A stretch of 64,000 nucleotides of DNA from Limimaricola pyoseonensis (GCF_900102015.1 NZ_FNAT01000001.1:620001-684000), one strand, 5' to 3'. Shown: positions 17,262-26,687, counted from the stretch's first letter. Numbers and translations are program-made. The notes: generated by a model from the letters alone, not told the origin.

Positions 17262-19004
17262 TCAGCGCATCTCCTCGACCGGGGTGACGCCCAAGATACC
17301 AAGCCCCTGCCCGATCACAACGCCGACCGCGCGCGCCAGCGAAATCTTGCCCCGCTGCGTGGCCGTTGCGTCCTCCTGCAGGAAGCGCAGGGAGGTCTCG
17401 TCGTTGCCGCGGTTGTAGAGCGCGTGGAACTGCGAGGCCAGATCGTAGAGGTAGAAGGCCACGCGATGCGGCTCGTGGCCGCGCGCGGCGATCTCGACGA
17501 GGCGCGGCCATTCGGCCAGCGCCCGGATCAGCTGCAGCTCGGCCTCGTGGTCGAGCACCGACAGGTCGGCCTCGGCCAGCGCCGCGTCGTCCACCGCGAT
17601 CCCCATGCCTTCGGCCTTGCGCAGCACCGAGTTGATGCGGGCATTGGCGTATTGCACGTAGAAGACCGGGTTCTCGCGCGACTGCTCGAGCACCTTGTCG
17701 AAGTCGAAGTCGAGCGGCGCGTCGTTCTTGCGGGTCAGCATGTGGAAGCGCACCGCATCGGCGCCGACCTGGTCGACGAGGTCGCGCAGCGTGACGAAGT
17801 TGCCGGCGCGCTTCGACATCTTGAACGGCTCGCCGTTCTTCCACAGCTTCACCAGCTGGATCAGCTTGACGTCGAGCGGCACGCGGCCCTCGGACAGCGC
17901 CGAGACGGCGGCCTTCATCCGCTTGACGTAGCCGCCGTGATCGGCGCCGAACACGTCGATCAGCTGGGTGAAGCCGCGCTCGATCTTGTCGTAGTGATAG
18001 GCGATGTCGGGCGCGAAATAGGTCCAGGCGCCGTCCGACTTCATGATCGGCCGGTCGACGTCGTCGCCATGCGCGGTCGAGCGGAACAGCGTCTGCTCGC
18101 GCGGCTCCCAGTCCTCGGGGGTCTTGCCCTTGGGCGGCTCGAGCGTGCCGCGGTAGATCAGCCCCTTGTCGCGCAGGCTCTCGATCGCGGATTCGATCCG
18201 GCCGGTGCCGTAGAGCGACTTCTCGGAGAAGAACACGTCCATGGTGACGCCGAGGGCGGCGAGATCGGCGCGGATCATCTCCATCATCTCGGCGGTCGCG
18301 ACCTCGCGCGCCTCCTCGAGCCATTCGCTCTCGGGGGCGTCGAGCCTGCTCTCGCCCCAGCGCGCCTTCAGCGCCTCGCCCACCGGCACGAGGTAGTCGC
18401 CCGGGTAGAGCCCCTCGCCGATCTCGGGCGTCAGGCCGCAGGCCTCGCGGTAGCGCTCGAAGGACGACCGCGCCAGGACGTCGACCTGCGCGCCGCCGTC
18501 ATTGACGTAGTATTCCTTGGTGACGTCGTGGCCGGCATAGTCCAGCAGCCGCGCCAGCGCGTCGCCGAACACCGCGCCGCGGGCATGGCCGACATGCATC
18601 GGGCCGGTCGGGTTGGCGGAGACGTATTCGACGTTCACCTTCTCGCCGGCGCCCATCTGCGAGCGGCCGTAATCGGCGTCGCGCAGCGCGGCGCGAACGA
18701 TGCCCTGCCACAGCTGCGGCGCGAGGCGGATGTTGATGAAGCCGGGGCCCGCCACCTCGGCGGTGGCGACGCGGTCGTCTTCGCCGAGCCGCGCGGCGAG
18801 ATCCTCGGCGATGTCGCGCGGCTTGCTCTTCGCGGGCTTGGCCAGAACCATCGCGGCGTTGGTCGCCATGTCGCCATGCGCCGGATCGCGCGGCGGCTCC
18901 ACCGTCACCGCGGCGGTGTCCAGCCCCTCGGGCAGCGCGCCGTCGCGCGTCATCGCGTCCAGCGTGTCGAGCACCAGCGCCCGGATGTCGGTGAAGAGGT
19001 TCAT
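17262..19004 (-). CDS. argS: Arginyl-tRNA synthetase
   Basis: 580 residues from the ATG at 19004, which has AAAGGA just upstream. A 29-residue extension to 19091 is rejected. Class I motifs: [12 protein letters not shown] (HIGH-type) and [14 protein letters not shown] (KMSKS-type). The N-terminal Add1 domain ([18 protein letters not shown]) and the C-terminal DALR anticodon-binding domain ([13 protein letters not shown]...[15 protein letters not shown]) are both present. It charges tRNA-Arg. It is the first gene of the argS-SPOR-nagZ-scpA-scpB run. Confidence 0.97.
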   Translation of the reverse strand: MNLFTDIRALVLDTLDAMTRDGALPEGLDTAAVTVEPPRDPAHGDMATNAAMVLAKPAKSKPRDIAEDLAARLGEDDRVATAEVAGPGFINIRLAPQLWQGIVRAALRDADYGRSQMGAGEKVNVEYVSANPTGPMHVGHARGAVFGDALARLLDYAGHDVTKEYYVNDGGAQVDVLARSSFERYREACGLTPEIGEGLYPGDYLVPVGEALKARWGESRLDAPESEWLEEAREVATAEMMEMIRADLAALGVTMDVFFSEKSLYGTGRIESAIESLRDKGLIYRGTLEPPKGKTPEDWEPREQTLFRSTAHGDDVDRPIMKSDGAWTYFAPDIAYHYDKIERGFTQLIDVFGADHGGYVKRMKAAVSALSEGRVPLDVKLIQLVKLWKNGEPFKMSKRAGNFVTLRDLVDQVGADAVRFHMLTRKNDAPLDFDFDKVLEQSRENPVFYVQYANARINSVLRKAEGMGIAVDDAALAEADLSVLDHEAELQLIRALAEWPRLVEIAARGHEPHRVAFYLYDLASQFHALYNRGNDETSLRFLQEDATATQRGKISLARAVGVVIGQGLGILGVTPVEEMR

Positions 19005-19092
19005 GCGCAGTCCTTTCGGCCAGTCCAGTGCCGCGAGATCGGCCCGCGACCCTTTACCACGGCAAGGCCGCGCGTCAACGCGCGGGCGCATC

Positions 19093-19118
19093 GGGGACGC
19101 CCGCGCGCGGGCGTCCCC
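19093..19118. other. Perfect GC-rich palindrome between the antiporter stop and argS start
   Basis: 26 bases that form two 12-base arms with a 2-base centre (a stem of about 11 bp in RNA). It lies 19 bp beyond the antiporter stop codon. There is no T-run on either strand. The likely use is a 3'-end hairpin for the antiporter transcript. Confidence 0.5.
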
Positions 19119-19136
19119 CGGATGTCTCGGGCGGTC

Positions 19137-21020
19137 TCAGGAGGTCGCGGCCCGCTTCGCCGCCTGCTTGGCCATCTCCTTGCCGGTCTGCGGGTCGGTG
19201 CCCTTCTCCTCGCCCGGCGGCAGCATCGACACGATCCGCACCCCCGGCGCGGCGCGGATCTCCTCGTCCTTGCAGATGAACTCGGTGCTGCCCTGCGGGC
19301 CGACGCGGGCGATGACCTTGGCGTGCGGCCGCTTGGCGCGCCATTCCTTCAGCGTGTATTCCTCGGTCAGCCGGGTGACGCGGAAGGTCCAGCCCTCGCG
19401 CATCAGCCGCTCCAGCCCGTCATGGGTCTCGTCGGGGCCGAAGGGCCGGCCGGTCAGGCTGTTGGACAGGGCGTGGCGCGCGCTCTCGCCCTTCTGCCGG
19501 GCGATCTGGTAGACGTTGTCGCGGCCGAATTCGGGGCCGAGATCGGTCGCCACCAGCGTGTTGTAGGCATCGTTCTCGGTGGCGGCGACGACGATGTCGT
19601 AGCTCACAAGCTCCAGCCAGTGCTCGGCCGATTCCGACAGGATGTCGCCCGAATAGGTCGGCAGCCCCTCGCCGCGCGCGGTGCGCAGGTTGTTGTGGTT
19701 CGGATCGGCGATCAGCACCGGCACGTCGACCTTCCGCAGCGCCTCGGCGAGGCCGCGGGTCCAGCGCGAGCCGCCGATCAGCAGCACGCCCGGCACGGTC
19801 GCTCCCGACAGCCTGAGCGAGCGCGCGAAGGGCGCCAGCGTGAAGCCGTGCACCACCACGGTCACGGCCACCAGCACGAAGGCCAGCGGCGCGATCTTGT
19901 CGCCGTCGGGCACGCCGAGCGCGGCCAGCCGTTCGCCGAAGAGGCCCGCCACCGCCACCAGCACCACGCCGCGCGGGCCGGTCAGCGCCACCAGGAGCTG
20001 CTCGCGCCACGGCACGCCCGCGCCCATGAGCGACAGGTAGACCGTGAGCGGCCGCACCACCAGCACCACCGCCAGCACGAAGACCACCGCCCGCCAGTCG
20101 AGCCCGGCCAGCGTCTCGAACTCGATCGCCGCGGCCAGCAGGATGAACACGCCCGAGACCAGCAGGATCGTCGCGTGTTCCTTGAAGCGGCGCAGCTCGG
20201 CGTAGGAGGCGAGGTCGGCATTGGCGATGCCGATGCCCATGACGGTGACGGCCAGAAGCCCGCTTTCATGCAGCATGGTGTCTGACACCGCGAAGACCGC
20301 GAGCAGCAGCGCGAAGAGCACCGGCACCTTCATGAACTCGGGCACCCGCCCCTTGCGGAAGCCCCAGGCCACGATCAGCGCGCCGGCGATGCCCAAGACC
20401 AGCGCCACGGCGATGCCGACCGCCAGCTCCCACACCGCGCTGCCGACGGCGGTGGCGGTGCGCAGCACCAGCACCACCTCGAAGGCCAGCACCGCGGCCA
20501 GCGCGCCGAGCGGGTCGTTGACGATCGCCTCCCATTGCAGCAGCGCCGCCGGCCGCCGCGACAGCCGCGCCGTGCGCAGAAGCGGCGCGATCACGGTCGG
20601 CCCGGTGACGATCATGATGCCGCCGAACACGGCCGAGCTTTCCCAGCTCAGCCCCGCGCCGTAGCGCAGCGCCAGCGTCGAGAGCAGCCAGCCCAGCGGC
20701 GCGCCGATGAAGACCAGCCGCCCCACCCCGCGCCCGACATCGCGCAGGGAACGGACGTTGAGCGTGAGCCCGCCCTCGAACAGGATGATCGCCACCGCGA
20801 TCGAGATCATCGGCTTGACCAGCGGGCCGATGTCGCGGTCGGGGTCGAACAGCTCGAACACCGGGCCGATCAGCAGCCCCGCCGCCAGCATCAGCACGAT
20901 GGCGGGCATCCTGAGCCGCCAGGCCAGCCATTGCGAACCGACCCCGATCGCGCCGACCAGCGCGAAGGCCATGATCGGGCTCAGAGCCGCCGCGTTCTCG
21001 GTCGCCGTTTCAATTGCCAC
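19137..21020 (-). CDS. CPA1-type cation:proton antiporter with C-terminal RCK (TrkA-N-like) domain
   Basis: 627 residues from a GTG at 21020 whose first 11 bp overlap the end of dgt. About 12 membrane segments fill residues 10-400, with VTGPTVIAPLLRTARL and WEAIVNDPLGAL carrying the family's conserved Asp/Asn exchange site. From about 410 a Rossmann-type domain follows (VPGVLLIGGSRWTRGLAEAL ... VLIADPNHNNLRTARGEG ... DIVVAATENDAYNTLV), as in RCK regulatory domains. It probably exchanges Na+ or K+ for H+. The ion cannot be decided from sequence. Confidence 0.9.
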   Translation of the reverse strand: MAIETATENAAALSPIMAFALVGAIGVGSQWLAWRLRMPAIVLMLAAGLLIGPVFELFDPDRDIGPLVKPMISIAVAIILFEGGLTLNVRSLRDVGRGVGRLVFIGAPLGWLLSTLALRYGAGLSWESSAVFGGIMIVTGPTVIAPLLRTARLSRRPAALLQWEAIVNDPLGALAAVLAFEVVLVLRTATAVGSAVWELAVGIAVALVLGIAGALIVAWGFRKGRVPEFMKVPVLFALLLAVFAVSDTMLHESGLLAVTVMGIGIANADLASYAELRRFKEHATILLVSGVFILLAAAIEFETLAGLDWRAVVFVLAVVLVVRPLTVYLSLMGAGVPWREQLLVALTGPRGVVLVAVAGLFGERLAALGVPDGDKIAPLAFVLVAVTVVVHGFTLAPFARSLRLSGATVPGVLLIGGSRWTRGLAEALRKVDVPVLIADPNHNNLRTARGEGLPTYSGDILSESAEHWLELVSYDIVVAATENDAYNTLVATDLGPEFGRDNVYQIARQKGESARHALSNSLTGRPFGPDETHDGLERLMREGWTFRVTRLTEEYTLKEWRAKRPHAKVIARVGPQGSTEFICKDEEIRAAPGVRIVSMLPPGEEKGTDPQTGKEMAKQAAKRAATS

Positions 21021-22194
21021 TCCAGGCCCCCGCCACGTTGGTCGTCTCAAGGATGTCCGAGCCGATGAGCCGTGCATGCTGCTGCAACGCGAAACGGTCG
21101 GTCATCCCGGCGATGTAGTCCGCCACGATCCGCGCCAAGTCGGTTTCGTCACGGGCTTCCGCTACGTCCTTGCGCCACTGCTTGGGCAGCTGGTCGGGGT
21201 TGGCCATGAAGAAGGGGAACAGGTCGTGCACCACGCCGGTCACCTGCTCGCGCATCTCGACCACCGAAGGGGCGCGGTACATTCGATGGAACAGGAACTC
21301 GCGCAGCACCTTGAGGTCGGACCAGAGCGCGTCGGTGAAGCGCACCATCATCCGCCCCGCCGCGCGCACCTCCTGCGCCGATCGCGGGTCGGCCTCGTCG
21401 AGGTTGCGCCGCGCCACGGCGATCACGTCCTCGACCAGAACGCCGAAGAAGCGCCTGAGCGCCTCGTGCCGGCGGCGGTAGTAGTTGAGGCCGGGATAGA
21501 GCCTGTCGACCTCGGCGAAGCAGGCGTCGAGGATCGGAAGCTCCGCCAGCTCGTCGGTCGAGAACAGCTCGGCCCTGAGCCCGTCATGCAGGTCGTGGTG
21601 GCTGTAGGCGATGTCGTCGGCCAGCGCCGCGACCTGCGCCTCGGCGCTGGCATGGGTGTGCAGCTCGAGGTCGTGGCGCGCATTGTAGCGCGCCAACGCG
21701 TGCGGGATCTCCCCTGTCACTGGCCCGTTGTGCTTGGCGATGCCCTCCAGCGTCTCCCATGTCAGGTTCAGCCCGTCGAAATCGGCGTAGTGCCGCTCGA
21801 GCGAGGTGACGATGCGGATCGCCTGCGCGTTGTGGTCGAAGCCGCCATAGGGCGCCATCAGCGCGTTCAGCGCGTCCTCGCCGGTATGGCCGAAGGGCGG
21901 GTGCCCGAGGTCGTGCGCCAGCGCCACCGCCTCGGTCAGCTCGGTGTTGAGCCCGAGCACGCCCGAGATCGTGCGCGCCACCTGCGCCACCTCGATCGAA
22001 TGGGTGAGACGGGTGCGGAAATAGTCGCCCTCGTGCTCGATGAAGACCTGCGTCTTGTGCTTGAGCCGGCGGAAGGCCGAGGCGTGGATGATGCGGTCGC
22101 GGTCGCGCTGGAAGGGGGAGCGGAAGGCGCTCTCCTGCTCGGGGTAGAGGCGGCCACGGGTCTCGCGCGGGTCCGAGGCGTAGGGAGCGGTCAT
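21010..22194 (-). CDS. dgt: Deoxyguanosinetriphosphate triphosphohydrolase-like protein
   Basis: The ATG at 22194 gives 394 residues. The HD metal site is complete: TRLTHSIEV (His), ALAHDLGHPPFGH (His-Asp) and ALADDIAYSHHDLHDGL (second Asp and His). The N-terminus SDPRETRGRLYPEQESAFRSPFQRDRDRIIHASAFRRLKHKTQVF is diagnostic. The enzyme cleaves dNTPs to nucleoside and triphosphate and helps balance dNTP pools. It is divergent from erpA and overlaps the antiporter start by 11 bp. Confidence 0.95.
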   Translation of the reverse strand: MTAPYASDPRETRGRLYPEQESAFRSPFQRDRDRIIHASAFRRLKHKTQVFIEHEGDYFRTRLTHSIEVAQVARTISGVLGLNTELTEAVALAHDLGHPPFGHTGEDALNALMAPYGGFDHNAQAIRIVTSLERHYADFDGLNLTWETLEGIAKHNGPVTGEIPHALARYNARHDLELHTHASAEAQVAALADDIAYSHHDLHDGLRAELFSTDELAELPILDACFAEVDRLYPGLNYYRRRHEALRRFFGVLVEDVIAVARRNLDEADPRSAQEVRAAGRMMVRFTDALWSDLKVLREFLFHRMYRAPSVVEMREQVTGVVHDLFPFFMANPDQLPKQWRKDVAEARDETDLARIVADYIAGMTDRFALQQHARLIGSDILETTNVAGAWSGN

Positions 22195-22207
22195 GTCATT
22201 CGCCAAC

Positions 22208-22236
22208 TTGAGGTCATTCCTTCCCTTACCTATATG
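22208..22236 (+). promoter_or_regulatory. Candidate sigma-70 promoter of erpA
   Basis: TTGAGG (22208-22213) and TATATG (22231-22236) are 17 bp apart in the dgt-erpA divergent spacer, 75 bp before the erpA ATG. Confidence 0.5.
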
Positions 22237-22310
22237 GGGCAATAGCCCGCGCGGACAGGCAAATCCGCCGCACCGCCCGGCCCAATGGCCACGCGAAGGA
22301 TAGGTTCCCC

Positions 22311-22637
22311 ATGCTGACGCTGCCCCCGAAGGTCACCCCCCGCGCCTGGGAGCGCCTCGCCGAGATCGGCGCGCAGGCGCAGGGCAAGGCGCTGCGCGTC
22401 GCGGTCGAGGGTGGCGGCTGCTCGGGCTTCCAGTACGAGATCGCGCTCGACGAGCCGAAGGAGGACGACCTCGTGCTCGAGGGCGCGGGCGAGAAGGTGG
22501 TGGTCGACAGCGTGTCGCTGCCCTTCCTCGCCGACGCCACGATCGACTTTGCCGACGAGCTGATCGGCGCGCGCTTCGTGATCGAGAACCCGAACGCCAC
22601 CAGCTCCTGCGGCTGCGGCACCAGCTTCTCGATCTGA
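22311..22637 (+). CDS. erpA: A-type iron-sulfur cluster carrier (ErpA/IscA family)
   Basis: 108 residues. The three cluster-binding cysteines are in place: Cys37 (GGGCSGFQYE), Cys100 and Cys102 (SSCGCGTSF). Such proteins deliver Fe-S clusters to apo-enzymes. ErpA is preferred over IscA or SufA because the gene stands alone, away from any isc or suf cluster, but sequence alone does not separate these well. The leaderless region has AAGGATAGG before the ATG. Confidence 0.88.
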   Translation: MLTLPPKVTPRAWERLAEIGAQAQGKALRVAVEGGGCSGFQYEIALDEPKEDDLVLEGAGEKVVVDSVSLPFLADATIDFADELIGARFVIENPNATSSCGCGTSFSI

Positions 22638-22768
22638 GCGCATCAAGGCCCCGGCGCCGGCCCGGCGCAGCCCCCGGGCCCGCGCCGTTTCCGGCTCACG
22701 CCACGCCCCGGCCCGCGTCGTCTTGACGCGGTGCGGGCGGCCCCTACCCTCGGTCGCACGCCCACCGG

Positions 22769-25252
22769 ATGCGAACCGAGATGACCTCCGAAGACCAAAG
22801 ACCGACCGACCCGACGCCACCCTCGTCCGGGGCCAGCGCCCCTGAACGCCCGCCCGAGCGCGGCGAGACCGATCTCGCGCAGGCGGCCCAGCTGTTCTGG
22901 GCGGCGCTGATGCGCGCGCTGGCGCGGGCGGCGCGCGGTCTGGGGCGCGGCGCGGCCGGTGTCGCGGGCTGGAGCGGGCGGCAGGGCTCGGCCGCGCTGG
23001 GCGCGATGGGCCGCGGCGGCCAGACGTTGGCGGCGCGCGGCTCGGAGAACGCGGCGAAGCTGAAACAGAAGGCCGCCGAGGCCGCCGCCGCGCGGCGCGC
23101 GACACGCGACGAGGCGCGCGACGCCACGGAAGCCGGGGCCGAGGGCGAGGCCCCGCAGGCCCCCCGCCCGGCCGCGCCGCGCGTGCCGATCCAACGCCGC
23201 ATCGGCGACGCCTGGCGCGCCGCGGGCGCGCGCCGCCGCGCCCGGCTCGAGCAGCGCACCCTGCGCCCCGCCGCCGCCGTGCGCGCCACCCGCTGGGTCT
23301 GGCGCAGCGTCTTCGCGGTGAGCTTCGTGCTGCTGTTCCTCGCCGTGCTCGCGGGCGGCGTGCTGGTCTGGGCGGTGCGCGACCTGCCCTTGGCCGACAT
23401 GCTGCCGCCGCTCGAGGAGCCGACGCTCACGGTCGAGAACCAGCAGGGCGAGACGCTGTTCAGCCGCGGCGCCTACCGCGCCGGCTACGTGGCGCTGGCC
23501 GACATGCCCGCGCATCTGCCGCAGGCGGTCTCGGCGATCGAGGACCGGCGCTTCTGGGACCATCCGGGCATCGACATCGAGGGCATCGGCCGCGCCGCGT
23601 GGCGCAACCTGCGCTCCGGCGGGGTGGTCGAGGGCGGCTCGACCATCACCCAGCAGCTGGTGAAGGTGCTCTATCTCGACCCCGACCGCACCTACAAGCG
23701 CAAGCTGCAGGAGATGGTGCTGGCGCTGGGGCTGGAGCGCCAGCTCGGCAAGGAGCGGATCATGGAGCTCTATCTCAACTCCACCTATCTCGGCTCCGGC
23801 GCCTGGGGCATGCCGGCGGCGGCGCAGATCTACTTCGACAAGCCGGTGCAGGAGCTGAGCCTCGCGGAGAGCGCGATCCTCGCCGCCTCGATCCGCGCGC
23901 CCTCCGTGATCAACCCCGAGGCCGACCTCGCCCGCGCCCGCGAACGCGGCGCGACGGTACTGGGCGTCATGGCCGATCTCGGCATGGTCGAGCCCGCCGC
24001 CGCCGAGGCGGCCCGCAGCGAGCTGGCCGCGCTCGAACCCTCGCCGCCCCCCGCCCGCGCCGGCAGCTACTTCGCCGACTGGGTGCTGAGCGAGGCGCAG
24101 GAACTCGCGGGCGCGGTGGACGGGCCGATGACCGTGACCGCGACGCTCGACCCCGAGCTGCAGGCCCGCGCCGAGCAGATCCTGCAGAACGCCATCGCCG
24201 ATCGCGGCGGCGCGGCGGGCGCGTCGCAGGGCGCGATCGTGGCGATGACGCCCGAGGGCCACATCAAGGCGATGGTCGGCGGCGTCGATTACGGCGCCAG
24301 CCAGTTCAACCGCGCCACCGACGCGCTGCGCCAGCCCGGCTCGACCTTCAAGCTGCCGGTCTACCTCGCCGCGCTGGTGATGGGCGCCGAGCCGAACATG
24401 CTGGTGCCCGACGAGCCGATCGACATCGACGGCTACAAGCCGCAGAACTTCACCGGCAACTATGCCGGCAACGTGCCGCTGAACGAGGCCTTCTCGCGCT
24501 CGCTCAACGCCGCCGCGGTGCGGCTGGGCCAGGAAGTGGGCATCGACAACGTCATCACCGTGGCGCGCCAGCTCGGCATCGAGGGCAAGCTGACCGAGAC
24601 GCCGAGCCTCGCGCTCGGCACCTCCGAGGTGACGCTGCTCGACATGACCGAGGCCTATGCCGCGATCCTCGCGGGGCGCGCGCCGATCCGGGCCACCGGC
24701 ATCTCCAACCTCAAGCTGGGCGAGACCGGCGTGGCGCTCTCGGTCTCGGGGGCGGACCCGAACGCGGTCAAGCTCAACCGCACCCGCGAGCCGATGCTGC
24801 GGATGCTGCGGCAGGTGGTGACCGACGGCACCGGCAAGCGGGCGCAGATCCCGGGCTTCGCCGCCGGCAAGACCGGCACCAGCCAGAACAGCCGCGACGG
24901 CTGGTTCATCGGCTTCACCGACAGCATGGTGATCGGCGTCTGGATCGGAAACGACGACAACTCGCCGATGCAGGAGGTGACGGGCGGCGGCCTGCCGGCC
25001 GAGATCTGGCGCGAGGTGGCGCTGGCCTCGGGCGGCTCGAATGCGCAGGCTGCCCCGGCCGCGCAGCCGGCCCAGCCCGCGCCGCAGCCGCAGCAGCAGG
25101 GCCAGAACGCCCAGCGGCTGCGCCAGCAGGCCGGCGCACAGGCGGCGCAAAGCTGCAACGTGCGGGCCTGCTCGCGCGCCTACCGCTCGTTCCGCGCCTC
25201 GGACTGCACCTTCCAGCCCTATTCCGGCCCGCGCAAGCTCTGCACCCGCTAG
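22769..25252 (+). CDS. Class A penicillin-binding protein (PBP1A-like) with BA14K-type C-terminal tail
   Basis: 827 residues from the ATG at 22769 (22781 is possible). A long cytosolic N-terminal region rich in Ala and Arg (1-178) precedes one membrane helix (about 179-203). The glycosyltransferase domain has IEDRRFWDHPGID and GGSTITQQLVKVLYL. The transpeptidase domain has the SxxK site PGSTFKLPVYL (Ser near 525), SRSLN, and KTGTSQ (near 700). A Gln/Ala/Pro linker leads to a four-cysteine tail (SCNVRACSRAYRSF ... CTFQPYSGPRKLC) like the BA14K family. It polymerises and crosslinks peptidoglycan. Confidence 0.93.
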   Translation: MRTEMTSEDQRPTDPTPPSSGASAPERPPERGETDLAQAAQLFWAALMRALARAARGLGRGAAGVAGWSGRQGSAALGAMGRGGQTLAARGSENAAKLKQKAAEAAAARRATRDEARDATEAGAEGEAPQAPRPAAPRVPIQRRIGDAWRAAGARRRARLEQRTLRPAAAVRATRWVWRSVFAVSFVLLFLAVLAGGVLVWAVRDLPLADMLPPLEEPTLTVENQQGETLFSRGAYRAGYVALADMPAHLPQAVSAIEDRRFWDHPGIDIEGIGRAAWRNLRSGGVVEGGSTITQQLVKVLYLDPDRTYKRKLQEMVLALGLERQLGKERIMELYLNSTYLGSGAWGMPAAAQIYFDKPVQELSLAESAILAASIRAPSVINPEADLARARERGATVLGVMADLGMVEPAAAEAARSELAALEPSPPPARAGSYFADWVLSEAQELAGAVDGPMTVTATLDPELQARAEQILQNAIADRGGAAGASQGAIVAMTPEGHIKAMVGGVDYGASQFNRATDALRQPGSTFKLPVYLAALVMGAEPNMLVPDEPIDIDGYKPQNFTGNYAGNVPLNEAFSRSLNAAAVRLGQEVGIDNVITVARQLGIEGKLTETPSLALGTSEVTLLDMTEAYAAILAGRAPIRATGISNLKLGETGVALSVSGADPNAVKLNRTREPMLRMLRQVVTDGTGKRAQIPGFAAGKTGTSQNSRDGWFIGFTDSMVIGVWIGNDDNSPMQEVTGGGLPAEIWREVALASGGSNAQAAPAAQPAQPAPQPQQQGQNAQRLRQQAGAQAAQSCNVRACSRAYRSFRASDCTFQPYSGPRKLCTR

Positions 25253-25317
25253 GCGGGTTGCCGCGCGGGCCGCGGCTGGTACAACAGCGGCCCGGAGAGC
25301 CTCGACAGGATGCGCGC

Positions 25318-26100
25318 ATGAAACTCGCCACGTTCAACATCAACGGCGTCAAGGCGCGGATCGGTGCGCTCTCGGCCTGGCTCGAGGAGGAAAAGCCCGA
25401 CGTGGCGCTCCTGCAGGAGATCAAGTCCGTCGACGAGGGCTTCCCGCGCGAGCATTTCGAGGACATGGGCTACACGGTCGAGACCCACGGCCAGAAGGGC
25501 TTCAACGGCGTCGCGATCCTGTCGCGCCTGCCGCTCGAGGACGTGACCCGCGGCCTGCCGGGCGACGAGAGCGACGAACAGGCGCGCTACATCGAGGCGA
25601 CGGTGATCGGCGACGCCCGCGCGGTGCGGGTGGGCTGCCTCTATTTGCCCAACGGCAACCCGGCGCCGGGGCCGAAATTCGACTACAAGCTGGCCTGGAT
25701 GCAGCGGCTCGAGGCGCGCGCCAGGGAGCTTCTCGAGGCCGAGGAGCCGGCGCTTCTGGCGGGCGACTACAACGTCATCCCGCAGGCCGAGGACGCCGCC
25801 CGCCCCGAGGCCTGGGTCGATGACGCGCTGTTCCGCCCCGAGAGCCGCGCCGCCTTCCGCCGGATCTGCAACCTCGGCTACACCGAGGCCTTCCGCGCCC
25901 GCCAGCCGGGCCCCGGCCACTACTCCTTCTGGGACTACCAGGCCAACAGCTGGGAGCGGAACAACGGCATCCGCATTGACCACGTGCTGCTGACCCCGCA
26001 GGCCGCCGACCTGATGCGCGACTGCTGGATCGACCGCGAGCAGCGCGGCCGCGAGAAGCCGTCGGACCACGTTCCGGTCTGGGTCGAACTCGACGCCTGA
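25318..26100 (+). CDS. xth: Exodeoxyribonuclease III
   Basis: 260 residues, normal length. MKLATFNINGVKARI and LLQEIKSVDEGFPREHF supply the first metal and catalytic residues (Asn, Glu). LLAGDYNVIPQAEDAARPEAW holds the Asp/Asn pair, and IDHVLLTP plus EKPSDHVPVWVEL the last Asp-His. It is an AP endonuclease and 3'-5' exonuclease in base-excision repair. The start lies 65 bp after the PBP gene, and a strong terminator follows the stop. Confidence 0.96.
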   Translation: MKLATFNINGVKARIGALSAWLEEEKPDVALLQEIKSVDEGFPREHFEDMGYTVETHGQKGFNGVAILSRLPLEDVTRGLPGDESDEQARYIEATVIGDARAVRVGCLYLPNGNPAPGPKFDYKLAWMQRLEARARELLEAEEPALLAGDYNVIPQAEDAARPEAWVDDALFRPESRAAFRRICNLGYTEAFRARQPGPGHYSFWDYQANSWERNNGIRIDHVLLTPQAADLMRDCWIDREQRGREKPSDHVPVWVELDA

Positions 26101-26123
26101 GCGCGCCGCCCGCGTACCCCAGG

Positions 26124-26156
26124 AGCCCGCCTGCCCCGGCAGCGCGGGCTTTTTTT
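26124..26156 (+). terminator. Rho-independent terminator after xth
   Basis: AGCCCGC (26124-26130) pairs with GCGGGCT (26144-26150), with an inner CTGC/GCAG helix, followed by seven T residues (26150-26156). It closes the PBP-xth transcript. Confidence 0.9.
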
Positions 26157-26171
26157 CTGCGCGCGCCCAGA

Positions 26172-26192
26172 GGGTTGCGCCGCGCGCAACCC
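26172..26192. repeat. Short perfect inverted repeat
   Basis: GGGTTGCGC (26172-26180) and GCGCAACCC (26184-26192) flank CGC: a 9 bp stem with a three-base loop, lying just past the xth terminator. Function is unknown. Confidence 0.5.
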
Positions 26193-26243
26193 CGCCATGC
26201 AAAGCCGATCCGGCCCGCACAACCGGCCTCGCGAAATCGCACA

Positions 26244-26260
26244 AACTGAACTGTTCAGTT
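26244..26260. promoter_or_regulatory. Palindromic operator candidate upstream of the first small exported paralogue
   Basis: AACTGAA (26244-26250), CTG, TTCAGTT (26254-26260): perfect 7 bp arms in an AT-richer stretch about 72 bp before the ATG. The size and symmetry fit TetR-type operators. No TetR gene is in the window. Confidence 0.5.
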
Positions 26261-26331
26261 CGGAAATCGGATTGCCATATGCCTTTCACACCCCGCCGCT
26301 CGGCGGCCAGGCACACCGAAAGGACCGACCC

Positions 26332-26661
26332 ATGAAAAAGACCATCGCCATCGCCCTGTCGCTCGCTCTCGCCGGCACCGCTGCCAGCGCCTCGAACGCC
26401 GGCTTCGGCTTCCAGCGCAGCATCGAGAAGGCCGACTTCATCACGCTCGACCTCGTGCGCGCCGACACCGCCGGCACCGTCGAGATCCTCGACGCGACCG
26501 CCAACGGCATCGGCCCGGTGATCGGCACCGCCGACGTGCGCTCGGGCGCCAACAACGACGTCCGCATCCACCTCAAGCGCCAGCCGGTCCGCTTCCTGAC
26601 CGCCGTGCTGCGCGACGTGAACGGCGAGATCGTCGCCACCCAGCGCATCGACACCAACTGA
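26332..26661 (+). CDS. Small exported protein, paralogue A (function unknown)
   Basis: 109 residues from the ATG at 26332, which has AAAGGA at the right distance; longer frames to 26197 lack support. A Sec signal (MKKTIAIALSLALAGTAASA, cleavage after ASA near residue 20) leads to a mature chain of about 89 residues with no cysteines. Mature features: FQRSIEKADFITLDLVRAD, VEILDATANGIGPVIGTADVRSGANNDVRIHL and VRFLTAVLRDVNGEIVATQRI. The layout suggests a small beta-rich periplasmic protein. No family is recognised. A second copy follows 194 bp downstream with an almost identical end. Confidence 0.85.
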   Translation: MKKTIAIALSLALAGTAASASNAGFGFQRSIEKADFITLDLVRADTAGTVEILDATANGIGPVIGTADVRSGANNDVRIHLKRQPVRFLTAVLRDVNGEIVATQRIDTN

Positions 26662-26687
26662 TCGCGGCCGGCCCGGCGCCGGAAGTT

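Noticed and set aside
15275-17302. 675-residue version of NagZ
   Set aside because: The first 340 codons run out of frame through the SPOR gene; the true ATG at 16270 has a 4 bp overlap with the SPOR stop and starts a normal-length NagZ.
17193-20285. Open frame of 1030 codons on the plus strand
   Set aside because: It is antisense to argS and the antiporter gene. The composition is His/Arg/Gly-rich with no domains, which is normal for the complement of high-GC coding DNA.
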